NCBI GenBank assembly: GCA_017304475.1
Contig: JAFKKV010000027.1
Location: forward strand, 1 to 64,000
DNA from: Hyphomicrobiales bacterium
GTDB taxonomy: Bacteria > Pseudomonadota > Alphaproteobacteria > Rhizobiales > Phreatobacteraceae
Direction of reading: 5' to 3'
Length of the DNA: 64,000 nucleotides
The notes under the pieces are model-generated. The model saw nothing but the letters and a program-made list of their open reading frames with translations, made no database searches and was not told the origin of the DNA. The position numbers and the translations under genes are program-made. Position 1 is the stretch's first letter, and every line of letters begins with the position of its first letter. Shown piece after piece: positions 1-7,677 of the stretch.

Positions 1-48
1 ACCCGGCGCCTGACGGCGCCACCCTCTCCCTCTGGGAGAGGGTTGATT
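1..48. repeat. Palindromic intergenic repeat, family 1 (partial, cut by window start)
   Basis: The window opens inside an inverted-repeat module with a GGCGCC-TGAC-GGCGCC hairpin followed by CCCTCTCCC-TCT-GGGAGAGGG. The same arrangement recurs at 3109-3300, 15758-15919 and 18913-19073. Only the right-hand module is visible. It lies directly upstream of the LysR gene and ends before its coding start. Confidence 0.85.
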
Positions 49-81
49 TGGTTGCGCTTTTCCTTGCGCAGGGAAGTGCTC

Positions 82-990
82 ATGCCCGTGACCCTGAAGC
101 AGCTCGAAGCTTTCTACTGGACCGCCAGTCTCGGCGGTTTCGTCGAGGCGTCGGAGCGTCTCAACCTCGCGCAGTCGACCGTCTCGAAACGCATCCTGGA
201 GCTCGAGGACGTCATTGGCGGGCCGTTGTTCGACCGCTCCAGCCGCGCCCTGCGGCTGACCCGCGCCGGCGAGGCGAGCTTGTCGCTTGCCGCCGACATG
301 CTGGCGCTGGAGCTACGCTTCCGCGAAGCGGCCGGTGGCGCCGCCACCTTTTCCGGGCCGTTCCGGTTCGGCGTCACCGAACTGGTCGCGCTCACCTGGT
401 TGCCGAAATTCATCGTGGCGATGAAGGCCGACTATCCCGGCCTGGTCCCGGTGCCGGAAGTGGCCGCCAGCATCGATCTCTTCGAAAAGCTCGGCGCCAA
501 CGAGCTCGACCTGGTCATCGGGCTCGACCCGCCGCCGGGCTCGGCCTTCGCCGCCGTGCCTCTACAGGGTGTCAAGCTCGAATGGGTCTGCGCGCCCGGC
601 TTCGGACCGGCAACCGACACGATCCCGCTGAAGGAGCTGATCAACTATCCGATCCTGACCCAGGGCCAGGGCTCCGGCCTGCAGCGCCTGGTGCTCGATT
701 GGGCGGTGGCCAACGGCCTGACCGTCAACCAGGTGGTCCAGTGCAACAGCCTGAACGTGCTGGCCGGGCTTGCGGCCTCGGGCCTCGGGATCACCTTCCT
801 GACCGCCAGCTATTTCGCGCCGGAGATCGCCAGCGGCAAGCTCAGGATCATCGCGACCGAGCCGCCCATACCGTTGCTGCACTATTTCGCTGTCCACCGC
901 GCCCAGGACCTGTCGCCGCTCGGCGCCCGCATGGCGGCGATCGCCCAGGCCTGCTGCGATTTCTCGGCGCGCAGCCTGCCCGGGCGCTAG
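82..990 (+). CDS. LysR-family transcriptional regulator
   Basis: Predicted cytoplasmic DNA-binding regulator of 302 residues. The N-terminal winged helix-turn-helix is clear (LKQLEAFYW..., then ASERLNLAQSTVSKRILELE), and the rest fits a LysR substrate-binding domain with the usual effector cleft. I chose the ATG at 82 because upstream codons come from the intergenic repeat and the typical LysR start motif begins here. It converges on the dienelactone hydrolase gene with an 8-base gap, so that gene is not an obvious divergent target. The upstream neighbour is outside the window, and no ligand can be assigned. Confidence 0.9.
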   Translation: MPVTLKQLEAFYWTASLGGFVEASERLNLAQSTVSKRILELEDVIGGPLFDRSSRALRLTRAGEASLSLAADMLALELRFREAAGGAATFSGPFRFGVTELVALTWLPKFIVAMKADYPGLVPVPEVAASIDLFEKLGANELDLVIGLDPPPGSAFAAVPLQGVKLEWVCAPGFGPATDTIPLKELINYPILTQGQGSGLQRLVLDWAVANGLTVNQVVQCNSLNVLAGLAASGLGITFLTASYFAPEIASGKLRIIATEPPIPLLHYFAVHRAQDLSPLGARMAAIAQACCDFSARSLPGR

Positions 991-998
991 GACGCGGC

Positions 999-1679
999 TC
1001 AGCCGCCATGGGCCCGGAACAGCGCGAGGGTGCGCTGGAAGGCGAGCGCGGCGCTGGTCGCGTCATAATCGGCCCGCCGGTCGGAATTGAAACCGTGGCC
1101 GGCGTCGTAGAGATGCACCGTGACCTCCGGCCGGGCAGCCTCGAACGCCGCGATGGCGTCGAGCGGGATACCGCTATCCCTACGGCCGAAATGCAGGATG
1201 GTCGGGCAGCGCGGCGGCTCCGCCGCCAACCGCGGGATCATGCTGCCATAATAACCCGAAGCCGCTGAAAGCCCGTCGCAGCGTGCGGCCGCGGCGTAGG
1301 TCACCGAGCCGCCATAGCAATAGCCGGTGATGAAGACGGGGCCGGCCGGCTTCAGCGCATCGATACAGGCCTGGGTGTCGCTGATCGACAGGTCGAAGGG
1401 ATGCTGCTCGCGCGCGATCTTGATCGCCATCGCGATGCCCTCGGGGCTGTAAGGGGCCTGCAGGCCAGGGGCCTCGCGATCATAGAGCGCCGGCGCCAGC
1501 ACCTCGTAGCCTTCGGCGGCATAGACGTCGCATTGCTCGCGGATATGATCGGTCAGGCCGAAAATCTCCTGGATCAGCACCAGGCCGCCGCGCCGCGCGG
1601 CGACGGGCTTCACGTGATAGACGTCGATCTCGGCGTCATCGGCCATGCGATAGGCCGTGACGTCACCCCGATGCGCCAT
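999..1679 (-). CDS. Dienelactone hydrolase family protein
   Basis: Single-domain alpha/beta hydrolase of 226 residues, the usual length for dienelactone hydrolases, with no signal peptide. The triad is visible: Cys121 in GYCYGG, Asp168 in FGRRD and His195 in DAGHGF. Glu38 in IQEIFG is the residue that activates the cysteine in this family. Family members open lactone rings such as dienelactone in chlorocatechol degradation, but many act on unknown esters. No catechol pathway genes are nearby, so the substrate is open. The gene stands alone, convergent with the LysR gene. Confidence 0.88.
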   Translation of the reverse strand: MAHRGDVTAYRMADDAEIDVYHVKPVAARRGGLVLIQEIFGLTDHIREQCDVYAAEGYEVLAPALYDREAPGLQAPYSPEGIAMAIKIAREQHPFDLSISDTQACIDALKPAGPVFITGYCYGGSVTYAAAARCDGLSAASGYYGSMIPRLAAEPPRCPTILHFGRRDSGIPLDAIAAFEAARPEVTVHLYDAGHGFNSDRRADYDATSAALAFQRTLALFRAHGG

Positions 1680-1891
1680 GTCGATACTCCGCGTCAGCCG
1701 CCCGTCGCGGCAAAGCCAGTGAACGCGGCGATCTTCACAGCTTCACCGGGCTTGTCCAGACGACGGCGGCGGCACGGCTGGTCTGCCACGGCTTTGTGAA
1801 GAGCCGCCGGGAGCGTGCGACATATCGGGCGCTTGGCGCCCGGCCCGCGCGCGGCTAAGGCTCTCGTCAGGTTTCAACAATCGCGGTTGCC

Positions 1892-2278
1892 ATGCTGGCT
1901 CGCCTTCGCCATCCCGATCTCCGGCCCATCGTCGCGGCATTGTTCGCCGTGGCGGTGATCTGGCTCGGTCTGGGCCACCGCCCGGTCGTGAAGGGCACGG
2001 CGCAGCCGTTCGGCGTCTCGCGCCTGGCGCTGGCCCTGCCGGATGGCAGTCCCGCCGAATTCTGCGCGCCCGCCTCCGGCGAGACGCCGTCCGGCCTGCC
2101 GCATGCCGGCCCCTGCGATGCCTGCGTGCTTGCGGTCCGGCCGGTTCTGCCCGCCGTCGTGGCCCGCGCCGCTCCGGTCAGGCCTGGGACCCCGCCAATG
2201 GTCCAGGCTTCCGCCGGCGTGACGCTCATCGACCGCCTGACCCGGCCGCAATCGCGCGCGCCGCCGCCGGTCGCGTGA
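1892..2278 (+). CDS. DUF2946-type small membrane or exported protein
   Basis: A 128-residue protein with one hydrophobic segment near residues 10-28, then a stretch with FCAP and a CDACVLA motif after a histidine. Paired cysteines after an N-terminal membrane segment are the pattern of DUF2946 proteins, which often sit in copper or heme-related gene clusters. The next gene on the same strand is a SCO-type copper chaperone, 165 bases on, which fits a copper-handling role. Direct evidence for metal binding is lacking. A GC-rich hairpin (CCGCCGGC-CTT-GCCGGCGG) at 2281-2299 follows the stop without a T-run. Confidence 0.65.
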   Translation: MLARLRHPDLRPIVAALFAVAVIWLGLGHRPVVKGTAQPFGVSRLALALPDGSPAEFCAPASGETPSGLPHAGPCDACVLAVRPVLPAVVARAAPVRPGTPPMVQASAGVTLIDRLTRPQSRAPPPVA

Positions 2279-2442
2279 TGCCGCCGGCCTTGCCGGCGGG
2301 CGCCTGACGTTCCACGGGCGTCCGGGCGCATGGTTTCATGGCATTCCATAGCCGGCGTGACAGGCCGGCATTCCGGCAAGGCATGCCGGCCCAAGCGGGC
2401 CGAGGCTCAAGCCAGCATACCCATTTCCCACGAGCAAGCTCG

Positions 2443-3057
2443 ATGACAACTCTTCGCTTCATCCGTTACGGCCTCTGGGGCCTCGTCGCGGTCGTCGCCG
2501 CCGCGGGCGCCTGGGCCTATTTCCAGGGACCGCTGCCGTCGCCGCGCAACACCACGACGCTGGTCGATCGCGACGCCATCGGCGGGCCGTTCGAATTGAC
2601 CGACGAGGACGGCAAGCGGCTGTCGTCGCTGAGCCTCGCCGGCAAGCCCTATGCGATCTTCTTCGGCTTCACCCATTGCCCAGACGTCTGCCCGACGACC
2701 ATGATGGAAATGGCCAATGTCATTCAGGAGATCGGCGATCCCGCGCGGGATTTCCGGGTCTTCTTCGTGTCGGTTGACCCGGCGCGCGACACGCCGGAAC
2801 TTCTGAAGGTCTATACCGATTCCTTCGACCCGAGGATCATCGGGCTGACCGGTTCGGAGGCCGAGATCGCCGCCACCGCGCGCGCCTTCCGCGCCGTCTA
2901 CATGAAGGTGCCGACCGAAGGCGACGCCTATACGATGGAACATACCGCCATCGTCTACCTGATGAACGGCCAGGGTCGGCTCGCCGGCACCATTGCCTAT
3001 GGCGAGGCCCACGACGCGGCGCTCGACAAGGTGAAACGGTTGTTGGCGGGCGGGTGA
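2443..3057 (+). CDS. SCO1/SenC family copper chaperone
   Basis: Predicted membrane-anchored periplasmic thioredoxin-fold protein of 204 residues. One N-terminal transmembrane segment (about residues 9-25) is followed by the SCO domain. Copper ligands are visible: the CPDVC motif in FTHCPDVCPTT and a conserved His in TMEHTAIVY. SCO proteins deliver copper to the CuA site of cytochrome c oxidase or act as thiol reductants. I chose the ATG at 2443 because it places the membrane anchor at the N-terminus; an in-frame ATG at 2338 adds a Ser/Arg-rich, non-conserved stretch. DUF2946 lies upstream; oxidase genes are not in the window. Confidence 0.92.
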   Translation: MTTLRFIRYGLWGLVAVVAAAGAWAYFQGPLPSPRNTTTLVDRDAIGGPFELTDEDGKRLSSLSLAGKPYAIFFGFTHCPDVCPTTMMEMANVIQEIGDPARDFRVFFVSVDPARDTPELLKVYTDSFDPRIIGLTGSEAEIAATARAFRAVYMKVPTEGDAYTMEHTAIVYLMNGQGRLAGTIAYGEAHDAALDKVKRLLAGG

Positions 3058-3108
3058 GGGGGAGGCGCCACGTCTCTCGGCCTCATGGAAAAAGCGCCGC
3101 GAAATCAA

Positions 3109-3300
3109 CCCTCTCCCAGAGGGAGAGGGTGGCAGCGTCAGCTGCCGGGTGAGGGGTCGTCCATATCAGGAGAGGGCTCTGCGCGGGGCGCTTGGTCTTT
3201 GAACAAGCGACGAATGAGAGACGCCCGCAGCGCTTGTTCTCCACGCTCACGCCCCTCATCCGGCGGCTGACGCCGCCACCTTCTCCCTATGGGAGAAGGT
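3109..3300. repeat. Palindromic intergenic repeat, family 1 (two inverted modules)
   Basis: A forward module (about 3109-3156: CCCTCTCCC-AGA-GGGAGAGGG, then GGCAGC-GTCA-GCTGCC and GGGTGAGGGG) and a reverse module (about 3251-3300) flank a spacer of roughly 95 bases. The spacer start resembles, in reverse complement, the spacers of the copies at 15.8 and 19.0 kb. The copy fills most of the 269-base gap between SCO and the LysR gene. No other feature was seen there. Confidence 0.85.
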
Positions 3301-3326
3301 CATGCTGCAGGCGCTTATGTCGTCCC

Positions 3327-4265
3327 TCACTTCCCTCCATCCTCCACCGCATCGTTCGCCGCTTCTTCCGCGAGCCAGGCGCAGAAATCCTGCACCTGCG
3401 GCTTGGCGGCGGCGGCGCTCGAGCGGATCAGGAAATAGCCGCGCGATCCGACCACCGTCTTGTCGAAGGGCGCGATCAGCAGTCCGGAGCGGATCGGCTC
3501 GTTGATCAGCGGCGACAGGCCGAGCGCCACGCCCTGGCCGCTGACGGCGGCCTGGATCATCTGCTCGTAACGGGTGAAATGCAGCGTGCCCGCGGGCTTC
3601 AGGTCGTCGATGCCGAGCGCGGTCAGCCAGGTGCCCCAGTCGTACCAGGTCTTCTGCATGCCGGGATAATCGAGATGCAGCAGCGTGTGGTGGCGCAGGT
3701 CGGCCGGCTCGCGCAAGGGTGTCGCCGGATCGCGCGAGACCAGCGGCGAGCAGACCGGCAGGATCTCCTCGCCGAACAGCGGGATCGCATCCTTTGGCGC
3801 AGTTTCGCGCTGGGCGTAGCGAATGGCGATGTCGACCAGGCTGCGGTCGAGATTGAGCGGCCGGTCATTGGCGACGATGCGCACGTCGATATGCGGATTG
3901 GCCTTGGTGAAGCGCCTGAGCCGGGGGATCAGCCAGAGCGAGGCGAGCCCGGTGGTCGTGGTGATGGACAATTGGTTCGACGTTCGGCTCTGGCGCATCT
4001 GGTCGATCGAGGATTGCAGCCGGTCGAGCACGTCCATGGCGATGCGATAGAAGGTCTGGCCGTCTTCGGTCAGCCGCAGCGCACGGTGCCGGCGCTCGAA
4101 CAGCACGGTACCGAGCGCTTCTTCCAGCGCCTTGATCTGCCGGCTGACGGCCGACTGGGTGATGAACAATTCGCGCGCCGCCTTGGTGAAGCTGAGGTTT
4201 CGCGCGGCGGCCTCGAAGCCCTGGACGAAATCCAGCGGAGGCAGGTCATAGCGTCGGTTTGACAT
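3327..4265 (-). CDS. LysR-family transcriptional regulator, GcvA-like
   Basis: A 312-residue LysR regulator. The helix-turn-helix spans about residues 15-45 (SFTKAARELFITQSAVSRQI) and the rest is a substrate-binding domain with the GcvA-like pattern, including the stretch TTTTGLASLWLIPRL that starts the effector domain. GcvA-type regulators often control amino-acid or beta-lactamase genes, but the effector cannot be assigned. The gene is divergent from the DUF2917 and GNAT genes with a 139-base intergenic region, the usual geometry for a LysR regulator and its target. Confidence 0.9.
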   Translation of the reverse strand: MSNRRYDLPPLDFVQGFEAAARNLSFTKAARELFITQSAVSRQIKALEEALGTVLFERRHRALRLTEDGQTFYRIAMDVLDRLQSSIDQMRQSRTSNQLSITTTTGLASLWLIPRLRRFTKANPHIDVRIVANDRPLNLDRSLVDIAIRYAQRETAPKDAIPLFGEEILPVCSPLVSRDPATPLREPADLRHHTLLHLDYPGMQKTWYDWGTWLTALGIDDLKPAGTLHFTRYEQMIQAAVSGQGVALGLSPLINEPIRSGLLIAPFDKTVVGSRGYFLIRSSAAAAKPQVQDFCAWLAEEAANDAVEDGGK

Positions 4266-4404
4266 TCCCTGAACTCATGCAGGATGTGAGAATTGATCGT
4301 TTGAACAGGACCGATCCTGCGCGCAACATGCCGCCCTGTCGAGCCTTGCCGGCGCAGATTTTCTCTCGCGGCATGATCGGGGCGCATGCAAGCAGGAGGC
4401 GGAC

Positions 4405-4689
4405 ATGGTCTGTCTTTCGAATGATCCGGTGATCCATCTGGAGCGCGGCGGCCTGATCCGCCTGGACGATGGCGTGGGTTCGTCGGTTGCCTGTATCGAA
4501 GGCGCGGTCTGGATCACGCAGGACTATGACCGGCGGGACATCGTGCTGACCGCGGGCGAAACCTATGTGGTGGAATGTCCCGGCCTCACCGTCGTCTGCG
4601 CCATTGCCGGTCCCGCGGCGCTGACCATCGGCCAGCCGGTGGTCGCCGAGGCGTCGCTTGCCGAAGCCCTGAAGCAGAGGGCGGCGTGA
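4405..4689 (+). CDS. DUF2917 domain protein
   Basis: A 94-residue protein, predicted soluble and all-beta, fitting DUF2917: a small cupin-like module with IEGAVWITQDYDRRDIVL and a later GETYVVE stretch. The function of the family is not known. It is divergent from a GcvA-like LysR gene, an arrangement I recall for DUF2917 genes in other proteobacteria, and sits 4 bases upstream of a GNAT gene, so the two are probably cotranscribed. The LysR protein is the likely regulator of this pair, by position only. Confidence 0.75.
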   Translation: MVCLSNDPVIHLERGGLIRLDDGVGSSVACIEGAVWITQDYDRRDIVLTAGETYVVECPGLTVVCAIAGPAALTIGQPVVAEASLAEALKQRAA

Positions 4690-4693
4690 GGTC

Positions 4694-5290
4694 ATGCGTG
4701 CTGATTTCCCGCAAACGACGGCGGTGGCCGATACGTTGCGGCTGTCGCTGCCTCGCCTGACCATTCGCATCGTCGGCCCCGCTGATGCCGGGCTCCTGCA
4801 GGGGCATGTGCGCGGCCTGGCGCGTGCCTCGCGGCAGAACCGCTTTCTCGGCGGCATCAATGAGCTGACCGCCGCCGAGCTGGAGCGGATCACCCATCAC
4901 GGCGCCGGCAATATTTTCGGCCTGCTGGCCGAGACGACGGTGCTGGGCGAGACGGCGGTCGTCGGCGAGGCCATCTATGCCGTCCACGCGGCGGCCGGCA
5001 CGGTGGAGTTCGCCCTGTCCGTCGCCGACGCCTGGCATGGCCGGGGGATCGGCCAGGCGCTGATCGCCAGCATCGAGCTCCGTGCCGCGCGGGTCGGCAG
5101 CCTGATGCTGGTCGGCGAAGTGCTGCGGTCCAACGATGCCATGCTCGGACTGGCCGCCAAGACCGGCTTCGTCAGCCGCAGGCATCCCGACGAAGCGCGC
5201 CTGCTGCGGTTGGAGAAGGTCGTCGGTGCGTTCCAGGGCCGTGCCCCCAGCGGCTGGCTCGACGGCATGTTCCGATCGGTCGCCGCCTGA
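4694..5290 (+). CDS. GNAT-family N-acetyltransferase
   Basis: A 198-residue GNAT-fold acetyltransferase expected to transfer acetyl from acetyl-CoA to an unidentified amine. The acetyl-CoA binding loop is recognisable as WHGRGIGQALI around residues 113-123, preceded by the beta strand VEFALSVAD. It starts 4 bases after the DUF2917 stop, so it is likely the second gene of that operon. The N-terminal 20 residues before the core domain are not informative about the substrate. Confidence 0.85.
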   Translation: MRADFPQTTAVADTLRLSLPRLTIRIVGPADAGLLQGHVRGLARASRQNRFLGGINELTAAELERITHHGAGNIFGLLAETTVLGETAVVGEAIYAVHAAAGTVEFALSVADAWHGRGIGQALIASIELRAARVGSLMLVGEVLRSNDAMLGLAAKTGFVSRRHPDEARLLRLEKVVGAFQGRAPSGWLDGMFRSVAA

Positions 5291-5425
5291 GCCGGGCGCC
5301 GCGCCAGGAACGGACCGAAACACGAGGCCGTGATGGCCTGCGCCATCAAACCGAACCTATTCGGCGGTAATCTCTTCCATCGTGGGACGCGCGGGGGCCA
5401 AGCGAGCGAACGGAGGGCTCGTGTC

Positions 5426-5653
5426 ATGTTATCCGCAACGACAATCTCGGTCGGTGATCGCGTGGTGGCCAGGAACGGCGAGGGCCGCCTGATGGAAGTG
5501 CTGAGCATCCGGCCCGCCGGTCCGGACAAGCTCGCCGTCTACTGCGCGTGGTGGACGCCGGGTTATGGCCGCGTCACCCGACGGTTCCTGGCCAGTCAAT
5601 TGATGAAGGCGCCACGGCTGCGCCGCTCGGCCCATTTGCGCTCGGTGGCGTGA
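5426..5653 (+). CDS. YodC-like (DUF2158) small protein
   Basis: A 75-residue protein beginning VGDRVVARNGEGRLMEV and continuing to a VYCAWW and FLASQLMKA end, the layout of DUF2158/YodC proteins (GD-V-x-x-x-SGG near the start, a C-x-W motif in the middle). I chose the ATG at 5426 because GGAGGG lies 8 bases before it; an upstream ATG at 5333 (with a codon before it) lacks a clear ribosome site and would add 32 unrelated residues. Function is unknown. It follows the GNAT gene by 135 bases and may have its own promoter. Confidence 0.65.
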   Translation: MLSATTISVGDRVVARNGEGRLMEVLSIRPAGPDKLAVYCAWWTPGYGRVTRRFLASQLMKAPRLRRSAHLRSVA

Positions 5654-5699
5654 ACCGGCCGCCGGCCAAGGCCGCTGTCGCCAGCCGACCCGAGCGGGC

Positions 5700-6215
5700 T
5701 CAGCCCTTCAGCTGCTCATAGACGGCGGAATTGCCGGCATGCTCGCGCACTTCGACGGATTCGAGCCAGACCCGGCCATGGGTTTCGGCGGCGATCGTCG
5801 GCGCGACGTGGTCGAAGGTGAATTTCGCCGTCGCCTCGCAGCCGACCGCCGGCATGACGCGCAGGTCGACCAGGCCGTCGGCCGCGAGTTTGCGGAAGGT
5901 CGCAAGCTCCGGGTCGTCCTCGGCCACCACCATGGTGTGGTCGAACATCTCGTGCAGCCAGGCCTTGACCGGCTTCATGCCGCCGAAGTCGTAGCACCAG
6001 TTGCGCTCGTCGAGCTGATGGGTGGCGAAGACGAATTTGAAGGCCAGCGCATAGCCGTGGATGAGCCGGCAATGGGAATGACTGGCGCGCCACTGGCGGA
6101 AGCAGCACGACAGTCCTTCATTGTGGTCGTAGCTCTTGGTCGAGCGATAGATTTCGCGCGGCTTCGCATCGAGCCTTTGCATGTCCGGGCTCATCGAAAC
6201 CGTTGAAACGTCCAT
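5700..6215 (-). CDS. 6-pyruvoyltetrahydropterin synthase / 6-carboxytetrahydropterin synthase family (PTPS/QueD)
   Basis: A 171-residue T-fold enzyme expected to act on 7,8-dihydroneopterin triphosphate, the product of FolE. Visible landmarks are the catalytic-type Cys49 and His53 in HCRLIHGY, D92-H93 in FDHTMV and the C-terminal VEVREH. The usual second zinc histidine of the HGH motif is Tyr55 here, with extra histidines at 46 and 48 that might compensate. The start at 6215 has GGGAGG 7 bases upstream. It follows folE by 25 bases and is surely cotranscribed. Whether the product is the queuosine precursor or a signalling pterin is not decided by sequence; no queC, queE or queF is nearby. Confidence 0.88.
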   Translation of the reverse strand: MDVSTVSMSPDMQRLDAKPREIYRSTKSYDHNEGLSCCFRQWRASHSHCRLIHGYALAFKFVFATHQLDERNWCYDFGGMKPVKAWLHEMFDHTMVVAEDDPELATFRKLAADGLVDLRVMPAVGCEATAKFTFDHVAPTIAAETHGRVWLESVEVREHAGNSAVYEQLKG

Positions 6216-6240
6216 CGCAAGACCTCCCGTCCGTGAGCCG

Positions 6241-6903
6241 TCACCGGTCCAGGGCGGCGCATTCCTGCAGGAATTCCGCCTTCAGCGCCGGCGAAGTGGC
6301 CATTTCGCCGTAGAATGTGCTGTTGACCATCCGGCTCGCATGACTTGCCCGCACGCCGCGATGGGTCTTGCACATATGGACCGCGCTGATCCGTACCGCC
6401 AGGCCGCGCGGATTGGTCGTCTCGACGATATATTGCTCGATCTGCTTGACCAGCTCTTCCTGGATCTGCAGGCGCGTGCCGAAATAGTTGACGATCCGGT
6501 CATATTTCGACAGGCCGATGATCTTGCCGTCGACCGAGGGCAGCACGCCGATATAGGCGCTGCCATAGATCGGCATCATGTGATGGGCGCAGGTCGAGCG
6601 CAGCTCGATCGGCCCGGTGACGATCAGCTGGTCGTAGCGCGCCGCATTCTCGAATTCGGTGATCTTCGGCGGCGGCACATAACGCCCGTGGAGGATCTCC
6701 TCGACGAACATCTTGGCGACACGCGCGGGCGTATCGCGGGTGTTGTGATCATTGCGATGATCGATCTTCAGGACGTCGAACAGCTCCTCGAGCTTCTCGG
6801 CCGCGGAAGCCATCATCGCAGCGCGGCCGGCCTTGTCCAGGAAGCCCTCGATCGCTTCGTTGCCGAAGCGCGCGCTGTTCGCCAAAGCGTTGTTCTTTGT
6901 CAT
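6241..6903 (-). CDS. folE: GTP cyclohydrolase I
   Basis: Converts GTP to 7,8-dihydroneopterin triphosphate, the first step to folate, queuosine precursors and other pterins. The 220-residue length is normal. Zinc and active-site residues are visible: Cys105 and His107/108 in CAHHMMP, Cys178 in HMCKTHRGV, and the IGLSKYDRIVN stretch. The ATG at 6903 is preferred over one 7 codons upstream because AGAGA precedes it. It is first in an operon with the PTPS/QueD gene and divergent from the pterin-binding-type protein at 7095 across a 191-base region, which links pterin synthesis to the c-di-GMP genes on the other side. Confidence 0.95.
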   Translation of the reverse strand: MTKNNALANSARFGNEAIEGFLDKAGRAAMMASAAEKLEELFDVLKIDHRNDHNTRDTPARVAKMFVEEILHGRYVPPPKITEFENAARYDQLIVTGPIELRSTCAHHMMPIYGSAYIGVLPSVDGKIIGLSKYDRIVNYFGTRLQIQEELVKQIEQYIVETTNPRGLAVRISAVHMCKTHRGVRASHASRMVNSTFYGEMATSPALKAEFLQECAALDR

Positions 6904-7094
6904 GCGTTCTCTCAATGGCTGCAAGCCGATACGAAAAGTATAGCCTATTGGTTACTGGAATATTGTGCGTCCCGGACCGCCGGGCGTATCATTTCGGAAA
7001 CGCGCAAGTGCCAGGATCCGCAGGCGGATTCATGGATTGTTATGTGCATTTGTGGGAATTTGAAGGTCGCGTTCGCATGCCAATGGAGATCACG

Positions 7095-7619
7095 ATGCCA
7101 GTCAACGATGTCAGGCGCGCATTCAGCTTAGGGCTGTTTGCCTCGGCGGGCCTCCTTATCTGCGGGCGTGCCGCGGCTCAGGGCCTGACGCCACCGACGG
7201 ACCGGGTCATGTTGACCATGTCCGGCAAGATTTCGGTCACCAATGTCGGCAATACCGCTCAGTTCGATCGCGCCATGCTGGAAGCCATGGGGCTGGTTTC
7301 GTTCGAGACGGCGACGCCGTGGCATTCCGGGCCGCAGAAATTCGAGGGGGTCCCGATCGCCCGGCTGCTGGCCCGCGTCGGCGCCAGCGGCGACCGTATC
7401 CAGGCCATCGCGCTGAACGATTATACGACCGAGATCCCGGTGGAGGATTTCACCCGCTACAACGTCATCCTCGCGCTCAAGCGCAACAACGAATACATGC
7501 CGGTGCGCGACAAGGGGCCGCTGTTCATCGTCTACCCCTATGATTCCGATCCGGAGCTGCGAAGCCAGAAATATTACAGCCGGTCCGCCTGGCAGCTCGC
7601 GCAGATCATCGTCCGTTGA
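7095..7619 (+). CDS. pruR: Periplasmic SUOX-fold (molybdopterin-binding-like) protein, PruR-type
   Basis: A 174-residue exported protein: an N-terminal signal (RRAFSLGLFASAGLLICGRAAAQ region, cleavage after AAA or AAQ near residue 22) and one oxidoreductase molybdopterin-binding domain. The mature part has no cysteine, so it lacks the thiolate that holds molybdenum in sulfite oxidase relatives. In Agrobacterium, PruR of this family binds pterins and controls the neighbouring DcpA. Here the gene is directly upstream of a GGDEF-EAL gene and divergent from folE and PTPS, which supports the same role. The ATG at 7095 has GGAG 6 bases before it. The PruR identity is inferred from fold and neighbours. 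Confidence 0.75.
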   Translation: MPVNDVRRAFSLGLFASAGLLICGRAAAQGLTPPTDRVMLTMSGKISVTNVGNTAQFDRAMLEAMGLVSFETATPWHSGPQKFEGVPIARLLARVGASGDRIQAIALNDYTTEIPVEDFTRYNVILALKRNNEYMPVRDKGPLFIVYPYDSDPELRSQKYYSRSAWQLAQIIVR

Positions 7620-7677
7620 CCGACGTGGCAGCCGCGTCGGCCTTTGCAGGGTGGCGCGCCCAACCCGGACCATGGTC

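Noticed and set aside
2281..2299. GC-rich hairpin after the DUF2946 gene as a terminator
   Set aside because: No T-run follows and the SCO gene downstream is in the same direction, so termination is doubtful.
4279..4320. GCAGGAT/ATCCTGC inverted repeat between LysR and DUF2917 genes
   Set aside because: The arms are 28 bases apart and short, so it does not resemble a LysR site.
6904..7094. Possible preQ1 riboswitch before folE/PTPS
   Set aside because: No convincing aptamer pattern could be drawn in the 191-base divergent region.
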